Notes under the pieces: model-generated
Database searches by the model: none
What the model saw: only the letters and a program-made list of their open reading frames with translations
Told to the model about the DNA's origin: nothing
Translations under genes and position numbers: made by a program
NCBI GenBank assembly: GCA_003243255.1
Contig: QFQM01000023.1
Span: forward strand, 1 to 36,860
From: Flavobacterium psychrophilum
GTDB lineage: Bacteria > Bacteroidota > Bacteroidia > Flavobacteriales > Flavobacteriaceae
Direction: 5' to 3'
DNA length: 36,860 nt
Shown: positions 1 to 8,345 of the stretch, piece by piece
Layout: each line of letters starts with the position of its first letter
How positions within the stretch are numbered: position 1 is the stretch's first letter

Positions 1-3000
1 TACTTGCGATTCCATTACCTGTTGCTCCGGTTGCTCCTGTGTTACCAGTAGTACCTGTAGCTCCCTGAGCTCCTGTTGCACCAATTAGGTTTGAAGTAGT
101 AAATGAACTACCATCTGTATAATTGAATGTATAAGTACCGTTGCCGTTGTTCACTGTACTTACGATACCGTTACCTGTAGAACCTGTTGCTCCCTGAGCA
201 CCTGTGGCTCCGTTTAGGTTCGAAGTAGTAAATGAACTACCATCTGTATAATTGAATGTATAAGTACCGTTACCGTTGTTCACTGTACTTACGATACCAT
301 TACCTGTTGCGCCTGTAGCTCCCTGAGCACCTGTAGCACCGGTTAGGTTCGAAGTAGTGAATGAAGTACCGTCTGTAAAGTTAATAGTGATAGTACCGTT
401 TCCGTTGTCAACTGTACTTGCAATTCCATTACCGGTTGCACCTGTAGCTCCTGTGTTACCAGTAGTACCTGTTGCTCCCTGAGCTCCTGTTGCTCCGGTT
501 AGGTTTGAAGTTGTAAACGAAGTACCATCTGTAAAGTTAATAGTGAATGTTCCGTTTCCGTTATCAACTGTACTTGCAATTCCGTTACCTGTAGCTCCGG
601 TTGCTCCCTGAACTCCTGTTGCACCGGTTAGGTTTGAAGTAGTGAATGAAGAACCGTCTGTATAATTGATTGTGAATGTTCCGTTTCCGTTGTCAACTGT
701 ACTTGCAATTCCGTTACCTGTAGCGCCTGTAGCTCCCTGAGCGCCTGTTGCACCAGTCAGGTTTGAAGTAGTAAATGAAGTACCGTCTGTGTAATTGATA
801 GTGAATGTACCGTTTCCATTGTTCACTGTACTTGCAATTCCGTTTCCTGTAGAACCTGTTGCTCCCTGAGCCCCTGTTGCACCAGTCAGGTTTGAAGTTG
901 TAAACGAAGTACCATCTGTAAAGTTAATAGTGATAGTACCGTTCCCGTTATCAACTGTACTTGCAATTCCGTTACCTGTAGCGCCTGTAGCGCCCTGAGC
1001 ACCTGTAGCACCGGTTAGGTTTGAAGTTGTAAATGAACTACCGTCTGTATAATTGATCGTGAATGTTCCGTTTCCATTATCAACTGTACTTGCAATACCG
1101 TTACCTGTTGCACCTGTAGCTCCCTGAGCACCTGTAGCTCCGGTTAGGTTTGAAGTTGTAAACGAAGTACCATCTGTATAGTTGAATGTATATGTACCGT
1201 TACCGTTGTTCACTGTACTTACAATACCATTACCTGTTGAACCTGTAGCTCCCTGAGCTCCTGTTGCACCAGTTAGGTTTGAAGTAGTAAATGAAGAACC
1301 GTCTGTGTAATTGATAGTGAATGTACCGTTTCCGTTGTCAACTGTACTTGCAATTCCATTACCTGTAGCTCCTGTTGCTCCTGTGTTACCAGTAGTACCT
1401 GTAGCTCCCTGTGCTCCTGTTGCACCGGTTAGGTCAGATGTAGTGAATGAACTACCATCTGTATAGTTAAATGTATAAGTACCATTACCATTATTTGCTG
1501 TACTTACAATTCCATTACCTGTAGCACCTGTTGCTCCCTGAGCTCCTGTTGCACCAGTCAGGTTTGAAGTTGTAAACGAAGTACCATCTGTAAAGTTAAT
1601 AGTTATAGTACCGTTTCCGTTGTCAACTGTACTTGCAATTCCATTACCTGTTGCTCCGGTTGCTCCTGTGTTACCAGTAGTACCTGTAGCTCCCTGAGCA
1701 CCTGTTGCACCGGTTAGGTCTGAAGTAGTGAATGAACTACCATCTGTATAATTGAATGTATAAGTACCGTTTCCGTTGCTCACTGTACTTACGATACCAT
1801 TACCTGTAGCACCTGTAGCTCCCTGAGCTCCTGTTGCTCCGGTTAGGTTTGAAGTAGTGAATGAACTGCCATCTGTATAATTGATAGTGAATGTTCCGTT
1901 TCCGTTGTCAACTGTACTTGCAATTCCGTTTCCTGTTGCACCTGTAGCTCCCTGAGCTCCTGTTGCTCCGGTTAGGTCTGAAGTAGTAAATGAAGTACCG
2001 TCTGTGTAATTGAATGTATAAGTACCGTTACCGTTGTTCACTGTACTTACAATTCCGTTACCTGTTGCTCCGGTTGCCCCTGTGTTACCAGTAGTACCTG
2101 TAGCTCCCTGAGCACCTGTTGCACCGGTTAGGTTTGAAGTTGTAAACGAAGTACCATCTGTAAAGTTAATAGTGAATGTACCGTTTCCGTTGTCAACTGT
2201 ACTTGCAATTCCGTTACCTGTAGCGCCTGTAGCGCCCTGAGCACCTGTAGCTCCATTTAGGTTCGAAGTAGTAAATGAACTACCATCTGTATAGTTGAAT
2301 GTGTATGTACCATTTCCGTTGTTTACTGTACTTACGATACCGTTACCTGTAGCTCCAGTTGCACCCTGAGCACCTGTAGCTCCGTTTAGGTTCGAAGTAG
2401 TGAATGAACTACCATCTGTATAGTTGAATGTGTAAGTACCGTTTCCGTTGTTTACTGTACTTACGATACTGTTTCCTGTTGCTCCTGTAGCACCAGCTGC
2501 ACCTGTAGCACCTCTTAGGTCAGATGTAGTAAATGTGCTGCCATCTGTATAATTGAATGTATAAGTACCGTTACCGTTGTTCACTGTACTTGCGATTCCA
2601 TTACCTGTTGCTCCCGTTGCACCGGCAGTTCCCTGAGCACCTGTAGCACCTCTTAGGTCAGATGTAGTAAATGTGCTACCATCTGTGTAAGTGAAAGTAT
2701 ATGTACCGTTACCATTATTTACTGTACTTACGATACCGTTTCCTGTAGCTCCTGTAGCACCAGCTGCACCAGCAGTTCCCTGCGCTCCTGTTGCACCCGC
2801 AACTCCTGTTGCACCGGTAGCTCCCTGTGGTCCTCTTAAATCTGAAGTTGTAAATGAAGTACCGTCAGTATAGTTTATTGTAAATGTTCCGTTACCATTG
2901 TTTACTGTGCTGGCAATACCAACACCCTGCGCTCCGGTTGCACCTGCAGCACCTGCAACGCCCGCAGGCCCCTGAGGACCTGTAAGATTTGAAGTTGTAA

Positions 3001-3060
3001 ACGATGTTCCGTCTGTATAGTTGATCGTAAATGTACCATTACCATTATCTACTGTATTAG
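1..3060 (-). repeat. Tandem coding repeat, 129 bp + n x 9 bp modules
   Basis: At least 22 module anchors (the TSNL/TSDL segment, seen on the plus strand as ttaggt or a variant) lie at 85, 214, 343, 499, 628, 757, 886, 1015, 1144, 1273, 1429, 1558, 1714, 1843, 1972, 2128, 2257, 2386, 2515, 2653, 2836 and 2983. Fourteen intervals are exactly 129 bp and four are 156 bp; the three nearest the N-terminus are 138, 183 and 147 bp. Every interval is 129 plus a multiple of 9, that is, whole collagen triplets. The modules far from the N-terminus are nearly identical, while those at 2515-2983 are the most divergent. This fits expansion and homogenisation by recombination. Confidence 0.93.
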
Positions 3061-3679
3061 CTATACCTACCCCCTGTGTACCAGCAGGAACATTTACAGT
3101 TGTAGCCACTCCGGCCTCATTTGTAAATGTTATTGTACCATTACCATTATCAACCAAAGTTGTAACAGTTTCTGAGGCTTTAACTACCGCATCAAGATCT
3201 ATAACCGTATTAGATCCATTCTCAGCTGTATAAGTTAATGTTTTTGTAGCCGGGTCGTAAACAAGAAAAGTCAGGGTCTGATTACCCGGAACATCAATCG
3301 TAGTTGTCGTACCATCTGGATTAATATAGGTGTAGGTTCCATCGCCATTATCAATAATTGGCTCACTAGACCCGTTAGGACCATTATCGCCGTCAGACAA
3401 AAGTCTATGCCATTTATTGATGTACCAGTAGTAATAACCTGGCTTGATCTGGTCGTTCGATGTAATGTTGTACACTAACAGGCTCTGCACATTACCAGTG
3501 GTAATAGTAGTCGTATCAGTTGTACTTGTTAACTGAACCTGAGGTATCAAAACACCTTTATCGCCAGATACAATATGCAACTGGGCAGAAGGATTAGGTG
3601 TAGTAGTACCTATACCTACCTGGGCACTAGCGGTGTAAACGCCCAAGAGTATGAATAATACAGGTAATAGTCTTTTCAT
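1..3679 (-). CDS. Giant collagen-like modular surface protein (partial, C-terminus outside window)
   Basis: This reading frame opens with ATG at 3679 and stays open for 1226 codons to the window edge, so the gene is incomplete at its 3' end. Residues 1-20 (MKRLLPVLFILLGVYTASAQ) are a clear signal peptide, followed by VGIGTTTPNPSAQLHI, a start I know from many exported Bacteroidota proteins with repeat bodies. About 200 residues of non-collagen sequence follow, then tandem modules of about 43 residues. Each module has a probably beta-rich part (pattern TVNNGNGTYTFNYTDG followed by SSFTTSNL) and a short collagen run of Gly-X-Y triplets, mostly GAT, GAQ and GNG. A secreted, cell-surface or filament role is inferred. 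The anchoring signal would lie in the missing C-terminus, so T9SS export cannot be confirmed. The Thr-rich triplets might be glycosylated. No enzymatic domain is visible. Confidence is high for the gene and low for its precise function. Confidence 0.9.
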   Translation of the reverse strand, partial: MKRLLPVLFILLGVYTASAQVGIGTTTPNPSAQLHIVSGDKGVLIPQVQLTSTTDTTTITTGNVQSLLVYNITSNDQIKPGYYYWYINKWHRLLSDGDNGPNGSSEPIIDNGDGTYTYINPDGTTTTIDVPGNQTLTFLVYDPATKTLTYTAENGSNTVIDLDAVVKASETVTTLVDNGNGTITFTNEAGVATTVNVPAGTQGVGIANTVDNGNGTFTINYTDGTSFTTSNLTGPQGPAGVAGAAGATGAQGVGIASTVNNGNGTFTINYTDGTSFTTSDLRGPQGATGATGVAGATGAQGTAGAAGATGATGNGIVSTVNNGNGTYTFTYTDGSTFTTSDLRGATGAQGTAGATGATGNGIASTVNNGNGTYTFNYTDGSTFTTSDLRGATGAAGATGATGNSIVSTVNNGNGTYTFNYTDGSSFTTSNLNGATGAQGATGATGNGIVSTVNNGNGTYTFNYTDGSSFTTSNLNGATGAQGATGATGNGIASTVDNGNGTFTINFTDGTSFTTSNLTGATGAQGATGTTGNTGATGATGNGIVSTVNNGNGTYTFNYTDGTSFTTSDLTGATGAQGATGATGNGIASTVDNGNGTFTINYTDGSSFTTSNLTGATGAQGATGATGNGIVSTVSNGNGTYTFNYTDGSSFTTSDLTGATGAQGATGTTGNTGATGATGNGIASTVDNGNGTITINFTDGTSFTTSNLTGATGAQGATGATGNGIVSTANNGNGTYTFNYTDGSSFTTSDLTGATGAQGATGTTGNTGATGATGNGIASTVDNGNGTFTINYTDGSSFTTSNLTGATGAQGATGSTGNGIVSTVNNGNGTYTFNYTDGTSFTTSNLTGATGAQGATGATGNGIASTVDNGNGTFTINYTDGSSFTTSNLTGATGAQGATGATGNGIASTVDNGNGTITINFTDGTSFTTSNLTGATGAQGATGSTGNGIASTVNNGNGTFTINYTDGTSFTTSNLTGATGAQGATGATGNGIASTVDNGNGTFTINYTDGSSFTTSNLTGATGVQGATGATGNGIASTVDNGNGTFTINFTDGTSFTTSNLTGATGAQGATGTTGNTGATGATGNGIASTVDNGNGTITINFTDGTSFTTSNLTGATGAQGATGATGNGIVSTVNNGNGTYTFNYTDGSSFTTSNLNGATGAQGATGSTGNGIVSTVNNGNGTYTFNYTDGSSFTTSNLIGATGAQGATGTTGNTGATGATGNGIAS

Positions 3680-3743
3680 TGTAAACAGAATTTAAATATT
3701 TTGGGGGTAAAATTTATTCTTATTATTCTGAGGCTTCAGGCTC

Positions 3744-3757
3744 TGCATCAAGATGCA
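3744..3757. promoter_or_regulatory. 14-bp inverted repeat upstream of the collagen-like gene
   Basis: TGCATCAAGATGCA is a perfect inverted repeat (TGCATC, AA, GATGCA) lying 65 bp upstream of the collagen-like gene's start codon, in the 130-bp gap before the small ORF. It has the size and symmetry of an operator for a dimeric regulator. I see no convincing TAnnTTTG box in this gap, so regulation here is only a possibility. Confidence 0.3.
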
Positions 3758-3809
3758 TCACTCAAAACCAAACAACAAAAACTGCCCTTTTGTAAAAAAA
3801 TCCCAAGTA

Positions 3810-4040
3810 CTAGATATAGCGAACTATACCAGCATACCATTGATAAGACTCTAAAACCGATGAGAAATCACCAGCAACAATTGAAGTAGAAGCAGAAACA
3901 ACAAAAGCCTCACCCGTAGTAGCCGTGTTGGCCGGGCAAAGCTGAACGCTACTAAATAGCGCGGTTCCTCCTTTATTCGTGATTGAAATAAAGAGTAATA
4001 AAAATAGAATAGTATACTTTGGGGGCAGCTTACTGTTCAT
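3810..4040 (-). CDS. Small exported protein, probably a truncated Ig-like domain remnant
   Basis: This 76-codon ORF starts with ATG at 4040, about 21 bp after a promoter-like box. Residues 8-20 (KYTILFLLLFISI) are hydrophobic and could be a signal peptide. The rest (from QLCPANTATTGEAFVVSAST to SYQWYAG) resembles the start of the Ig-like/PKD-like repeats of flavobacterial adhesins, in which a YQWY motif is normally followed by several more strands. Here the ORF stops eight residues after that motif begins, so it may be a decayed fragment of a larger adhesin rather than a functional gene. It lies on the same strand as, and 130 bp upstream of, the collagen-like gene. A functional small secreted protein remains possible. 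Confidence 0.45.
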   Translation of the reverse strand: MNSKLPPKYTILFLLLFISITNKGGTALFSSVQLCPANTATTGEAFVVSASTSIVAGDFSSVLESYQWYAGIVRYI

Positions 4041-4060
4041 TTTAATTATTAATTATTGGT

Positions 4061-4069
4061 GCAAAGATG
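4061..4069 (-). promoter_or_regulatory. Bacteroidota-type -7 box for the small ORF at 4040
   Basis: On the minus strand this reads CATCTTTGC, one mismatch from TAnnTTTGC, about 21 bp before the ATG at 4040. The context (ATCTTTGCACC) is typical of flavobacterial promoters. No good -33 TTTG element is visible. Confidence 0.5.
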
Positions 4070-4513
4070 CGAAAAAATCTTAAATAAATGTTAAGCACCA
4101 GTTTGATTTTTTACTTAATTACAGTTTATATTGTATAGATTAAACATAGACAACCCTCTTTCCATATCTTATCTAAACTGATACAAATGTATGATATACA
4201 ACAAACAAGGTCAAAAAAACAAGGTAAACACTATATAAATATCGGTAAACGGATCATTAACAGACCTGATGTGCAAAAAACATTGTTGCTTTGAAATATT
4301 CGTACAAACTAAATGAGTTCACAAAAGATCAAAATCCAAAAAGCCCTAAATAATTTTGACTCAACTGATAAATAACATTTCCACATACGGATAAATTTAT
4401 ATACCGGTTTTAATTATTTTATATTTTTTTTAACTAAAACTATCGCAAGGCATAATTGTAGTGCAAAACCAACACTTTTAGTAGGTTTTTACATAATTTA
4501 GGCTACTGTTTAG

Positions 4514-4521
4514 TATATTTG
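4514..4521 (+). promoter_or_regulatory. -7 box TATATTTG of the sensor kinase promoter
   Basis: TATATTTG is an exact match to the Bacteroidota housekeeping -7 consensus TAnnTTTG. It lies 20 bp before the kinase ATG, implying a very short 5' leader. A T-rich stretch at 4485-4491 sits at about the -33 distance but lacks the usual G. Confidence 0.65.
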
Positions 4522-4540
4522 GCACAGAACCAAAAATCTA

Positions 4541-7500
4541 ATGAAGTCTCTCCTTCGTCATTTTACCCTAAAACTAGTACTGCTCCTGTTTTTCAGCCAG
4601 CACATGTTATCGCAGCAAAACTACAATTACCAGTGGTTTTCTGCCGACAGTAAACATTTGCCCCAAAACAGCGTAAAATCCATTACTCCTGATAAATACG
4701 GTTTCCTGTGGTTGTCAACAGAAAACGGCATTGTGAGATATGACGGGCAAAACTTTAAAACATTTAATTCCGAAACGATAAAGGGACTTACATCAAACAG
4801 GATGTTGCTTTTTACGGGAAGCGTTGAAAAAGACAGCATAATAATCCTGAACGAAAGATCGGAAACCCTGCTGATACACCAGAGAGCTGTAAAAAACATG
4901 GACACTGTTAAGTATCGCAAAAAACTACACACCCTATTAAGCAGGGATGCTTTTTTTAAGAGTTATTACACCGAAAGGCAAAAACCGCTTGCTATAGCTG
5001 TACAGGACAAAACGTATATTTTTACAAAAGACAGCGTTAGCATATACAATTCAAATTACAAACTAACTGAACAGAAAAAGTATCCGTATAACAGATCTGA
5101 ACTTTTCTTTGTGTCTTCCGGTAATCTTTATATCCTGAACAACCAAAACGAATATGCTTTGTTTTCTGAAATCCATCAGAGCTTTAAAAAATTCGGAAAT
5201 GATTTCACCAACAAGATCCAGATCTACTCGAACAACTTAGCGCAGCAAAGTTTCTTATATTCTGACAACAAACTATTTTACTTAAAAAAAACCAACGGAC
5301 ATCTTGAAAAACAACTCCTTTTTAAGGATTTCAATTTTGAGACCAATAATATAGTATCAATCTATTATGATGAAAAGAATGAAATACTATACCTGGGAAG
5401 CAGCAATAAAGGGCTCCTGATAGTAAGACATAACGATTTTAGCCACAACATTACCCCTAACAACGAAGCCTCAGGAAGTTACGAGATATATTATGCGCTG
5501 ACAAAATTTGACAACGACAAAGTTCTTACATCTACCGGAGAAATTTTTAGCGAAAACGGCGAAAAAGGGTTAATCAACATTAGAAAGCACAGCGATAAGT
5601 TCACGATACTACAGGATAAAAACGGAGATATCTGGACCAAAAAGGCTGAGACATTATACCGCTTTACAAAAGCCAGCGAATACAAAAAGTACGACAGCTG
5701 GAATATGCATCTTGTAATACGCTCTATCACAAAAGGAAAGAACGGATTAATCTACATGGGGATATCAGGTGAATCTCAGGGAGGAGAATTATATTCCATA
5801 GATCCAAATATCCCTAAACCTACCCCTACCCTTATCGCCAAACTTAACTATCCTCCTTCAGAATTACTGGATATAGACGGAAAAGTACTTTGGTGCGGTT
5901 CATGGAGAGGCTTGTATAAATTTCACATCGACTCAAAAAGGATAGAAAAAATTGAGGGCATCAGTAATGCTATCAATGTAAGATCGATTTACGCCTCTAA
6001 TAAAAATGAAATATGGATAGGCACTTATAACAATGGATTTTACCCGTATCAAAACGGGAAGTTAACCCACATGCCCAAAGACCGCAATGATTACCTGCTT
6101 ACCACTCACTGCATGATTGAAGACCAGCAGGGATTAATGTGGATAACCACCAACAAAGGCCTTTTTGCAGTCAAAAAACAAGACTTACTGGATTATGCCG
6201 ACAACAAGACCAAAAGCGTTTATTACCAGCTTTTCGACAAAAGTTCCGGCTTTCTTAATAATGAATTCAACGGAGGATGCAACCCTTGTGGCGTAAACTT
6301 AAACAATCACACAATATTTTTCCCATCTATGGACGGGGTTGTGTATTTTAACCCAAAAACAGTACTAAAGCATCAACCCGACTACAATATTTATCTTGAT
6401 GAAATAGAGGTAGACTCGATAACATTCAGAAATACCGATCAACTTGTTTTTAAAAGAAACTTCGGAAAGATTAAATTCCACATCAGCAGCCCTTTCTTTG
6501 GCATTGCCTACAATCAGAACATAGAAACAAGACTTGAAGGACCTGTAGTACAGGACTGGACGCTTATGACCGAAACCAATGTTTCGTTCTCTACCCTTCC
6601 TCCCGGTGAATACACCCTGAAAGTTAGAAAATTATCAGGATTTGGATCAAAATACATCTACAAAGATTTTAACTTCAGTATCACTCCTGCTTTTTGGCAA
6701 ACGGGTTGGTTTACAACGCTGCTTATTGTATTGGCACTCCTTATTATATATATATTCTTTAAGCTCAGGATTCGCTACATTAAACACAAAAATATACAGC
6801 TTGAAAAACAGGTAGTATTAAGGACTCAACAGCTGCAGACAACAGTTGTCGCTCTGCGAAAAACAAAAGAAGATCTTAGCGTGCAGGTTAAAAACCATAA
6901 GAACCTTATAAAGACTATTACTCACGACATAAAGAGTCCGTTAAAGTTTATCGCACTTACCGGTAAATACCTGTATAACAACATTGAAAAATCGGGAAGT
7001 ATAGAAAAAGACGATGTAAAAGCAATTCATACATCATCTACCCAACTGTATCATTTTGTAGACAACTTTTTGGAATATGCTAAAGAGACCGACCTTAATG
7101 ATACGGAATCGAAGCCCTATTCTGTACATGACTTAGCTGAAGAAAAAATAGCCTTTTTTAAAAATATAGCTATAGCCGCCAAAACAAAACTTAAAAACAA
7201 TACCGACAGAAATCTGCTAATAACCATTAACAGACACCTGCTGTCAATAGTTTTACACAATTTATTTGACAACGCCCTGAAACACACCTCAGAGGGAAGC
7301 ATTTTTATTACTGCCACAGAAACAAACGGTATACTATCTATTTCTGTAGCAGATACCGGCAAAGGCATGAGCCCGGATATGGTTCATTATTATAATGAAC
7401 TTGCCCTCGGCAGTAAGCCATCCGGAAAACCAACAGGAATGGGGCTGCATATGATAATTGAACTTTTAATGATCATTGGCGGAAGCCTGCAAATAACATC

Positions 7501-7549
7501 TTCCGAAAAAGGAACAACGACAACTATAATCTTTAAACAGGCAAATTAG
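4541..7549 (+). CDS. Propeller-type sensor histidine kinase (Reg_prop, Y_Y_Y, HisKA, HATPase)
   Basis: A 1002-residue membrane sensor kinase. Residues 1-25 are a signal peptide. The following ~600 residues carry WLSTENGI-, WIGTYNNG- and WITTNKGL-like motifs of two-component-regulator propellers, predicted to form periplasmic beta-propellers. A Y_Y_Y-like Ig domain with LPPGEYTLKVR follows. One membrane helix lies at about 723-743, then a coiled coil. The H-box HDIKSPL places the phospho-acceptor at His795. The N-box HNLFDNALKH (about 905), G1 DTGKGM (about 936) and G2 GMGLHM (about 966) complete the ATPase. Unlike the hybrid HTCS systems of Bacteroides it has no receiver or AraC domain. The likely partner is the convergent response regulator at 7546-8151. 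The signal sensed is unknown; glycans are typical ligands for this architecture but nothing here shows it. Confidence 0.92.
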   Translation: MKSLLRHFTLKLVLLLFFSQHMLSQQNYNYQWFSADSKHLPQNSVKSITPDKYGFLWLSTENGIVRYDGQNFKTFNSETIKGLTSNRMLLFTGSVEKDSIIILNERSETLLIHQRAVKNMDTVKYRKKLHTLLSRDAFFKSYYTERQKPLAIAVQDKTYIFTKDSVSIYNSNYKLTEQKKYPYNRSELFFVSSGNLYILNNQNEYALFSEIHQSFKKFGNDFTNKIQIYSNNLAQQSFLYSDNKLFYLKKTNGHLEKQLLFKDFNFETNNIVSIYYDEKNEILYLGSSNKGLLIVRHNDFSHNITPNNEASGSYEIYYALTKFDNDKVLTSTGEIFSENGEKGLINIRKHSDKFTILQDKNGDIWTKKAETLYRFTKASEYKKYDSWNMHLVIRSITKGKNGLIYMGISGESQGGELYSIDPNIPKPTPTLIAKLNYPPSELLDIDGKVLWCGSWRGLYKFHIDSKRIEKIEGISNAINVRSIYASNKNEIWIGTYNNGFYPYQNGKLTHMPKDRNDYLLTTHCMIEDQQGLMWITTNKGLFAVKKQDLLDYADNKTKSVYYQLFDKSSGFLNNEFNGGCNPCGVNLNNHTIFFPSMDGVVYFNPKTVLKHQPDYNIYLDEIEVDSITFRNTDQLVFKRNFGKIKFHISSPFFGIAYNQNIETRLEGPVVQDWTLMTETNVSFSTLPPGEYTLKVRKLSGFGSKYIYKDFNFSITPAFWQTGWFTTLLIVLALLIIYIFFKLRIRYIKHKNIQLEKQVVLRTQQLQTTVVALRKTKEDLSVQVKNHKNLIKTITHDIKSPLKFIALTGKYLYNNIEKSGSIEKDDVKAIHTSSTQLYHFVDNFLEYAKETDLNDTESKPYSVHDLAEEKIAFFKNIAIAAKTKLKNNTDRNLLITINRHLLSIVLHNLFDNALKHTSEGSIFITATETNGILSISVADTGKGMSPDMVHYYNELALGSKPSGKPTGMGLHMIIELLMIIGGSLQITSSEKGTTTTIIFKQAN

Positions 7550-8151
7550 TTTTTGTAATGCCAGTATTTTTCTGCCATCGCTAAAACATTTGTAACGCCA
7601 AGCTTTTCGAATATCCTGCTTTTATAAGTACTAACGGTAGACATCCCGATTCCTAACTTATTGGCAATTTCAAGATTACCTTCGCCTTTAACCAGCATCC
7701 CCGCTATTTCAAGCTCTCTGCCCGAAAGGGATTCAAGAGGATTCAGGTCTTTTATAGAAGGCGCACCTACTGAATTTTCAAAATAAAGTTCACCGTTTAG
7801 AACCGCATTTACCGCTTCAAGGATTCTTTCCTCAGAACTTAATTTATTGATATACCCCTGAGCTCCGGCCTGATAATACCGTAAACCATACTGATCTTCT
7901 TCATATGCCGAAAACATCAGAATCTTTAGATCCTTCTGAAATCCTCTCACATCGGCAATCATAGTATCGCTATCCCCTCCGGGTAGGTTTATATCCAGTA
8001 AAAGTAAATCAAACTCCATATCCTTTACAAGATTCAGAGTTTCATAAAAACTGTCAGCCTGTTCAATATCAACAGCATCAAAAGCGTCTTTTAACATTAA
8101 AGAAACACCCTGTCTTACCACACTGTGGTCATCAGCAAGTAAAATTTTCAT
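7546..8151 (-). CDS. LuxR/NarL-family response regulator
   Basis: A 201-residue two-domain regulator. The receiver has the acidic pair D7/D8, phospho-acceptor D53 in LLLLDINLPG, Ser81 and Lys103 in the expected places. The C-terminal LuxR-type helix-turn-helix starts around LSGRELEIAGMLVKGEGNLE (about 142) and includes STVSTYKSRIFEKLGV. It is expected to bind DNA when phosphorylated. It is convergent with the propeller kinase, and the two stop codons overlap by 4 nt (7546-7549), so the pair is not co-transcribed although it probably forms one signalling system. A weak -7-like box (TATCTTTC, 8181-8188) lies about 30 bp before its start. Regulated genes cannot be deduced; the divergent gene at 8346 is the nearest candidate. 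Confidence 0.92.
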   Translation of the reverse strand: MKILLADDHSVVRQGVSLMLKDAFDAVDIEQADSFYETLNLVKDMEFDLLLLDINLPGGDSDTMIADVRGFQKDLKILMFSAYEEDQYGLRYYQAGAQGYINKLSSEERILEAVNAVLNGELYFENSVGAPSIKDLNPLESLSGRELEIAGMLVKGEGNLEIANKLGIGMSTVSTYKSRIFEKLGVTNVLAMAEKYWHYKN

Positions 8152-8345
8152 CTCCAGTTCGTTTAGTAGTTTAGCTGCCTGAAAGATAAAACACTTATTT
8201 CAAAACTTAATTACCATGGAAAAGAATATTTTTTCAATCTATATTTAAAAAAACCACAACATATTAACAATCAACAACTTTAATATTCAGCAAATAATAA
8301 TTAAATTTATGATGAAAACTGTTTTTGAGGACTAAAAAAGTGATT

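Larger units (their letters stand above)
4041..4540. other. 500-bp gene-free region between divergent genes
   Basis: This A+T-rich stretch has no credible ORF. It separates the minus-strand small ORF and collagen-like gene from the plus-strand sensor kinase, and holds a promoter box at each end (4061-4069 minus, 4514-4521 plus). Inside are a direct repeat AAACAAGGT at 4203-4211 and 4217-4225 (14-bp period) and a small inverted repeat ATACAAATGTAT near 4181. I see no tRNA or known riboswitch. Confidence 0.6.

Noticed and set aside
1..3060. CRISPR array
   Set aside because: The repeats are protein-coding modules with in-frame length changes and no unique spacers; they translate into one continuous protein.
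2691..3233. Plus-strand ORFs through the collagen-like repeat (proline/valine-rich)
   Set aside because: They are antisense shadows of the collagen-like gene: repetitive composition with no signal peptide or domain, while the minus strand has a continuous 1226-codon frame.
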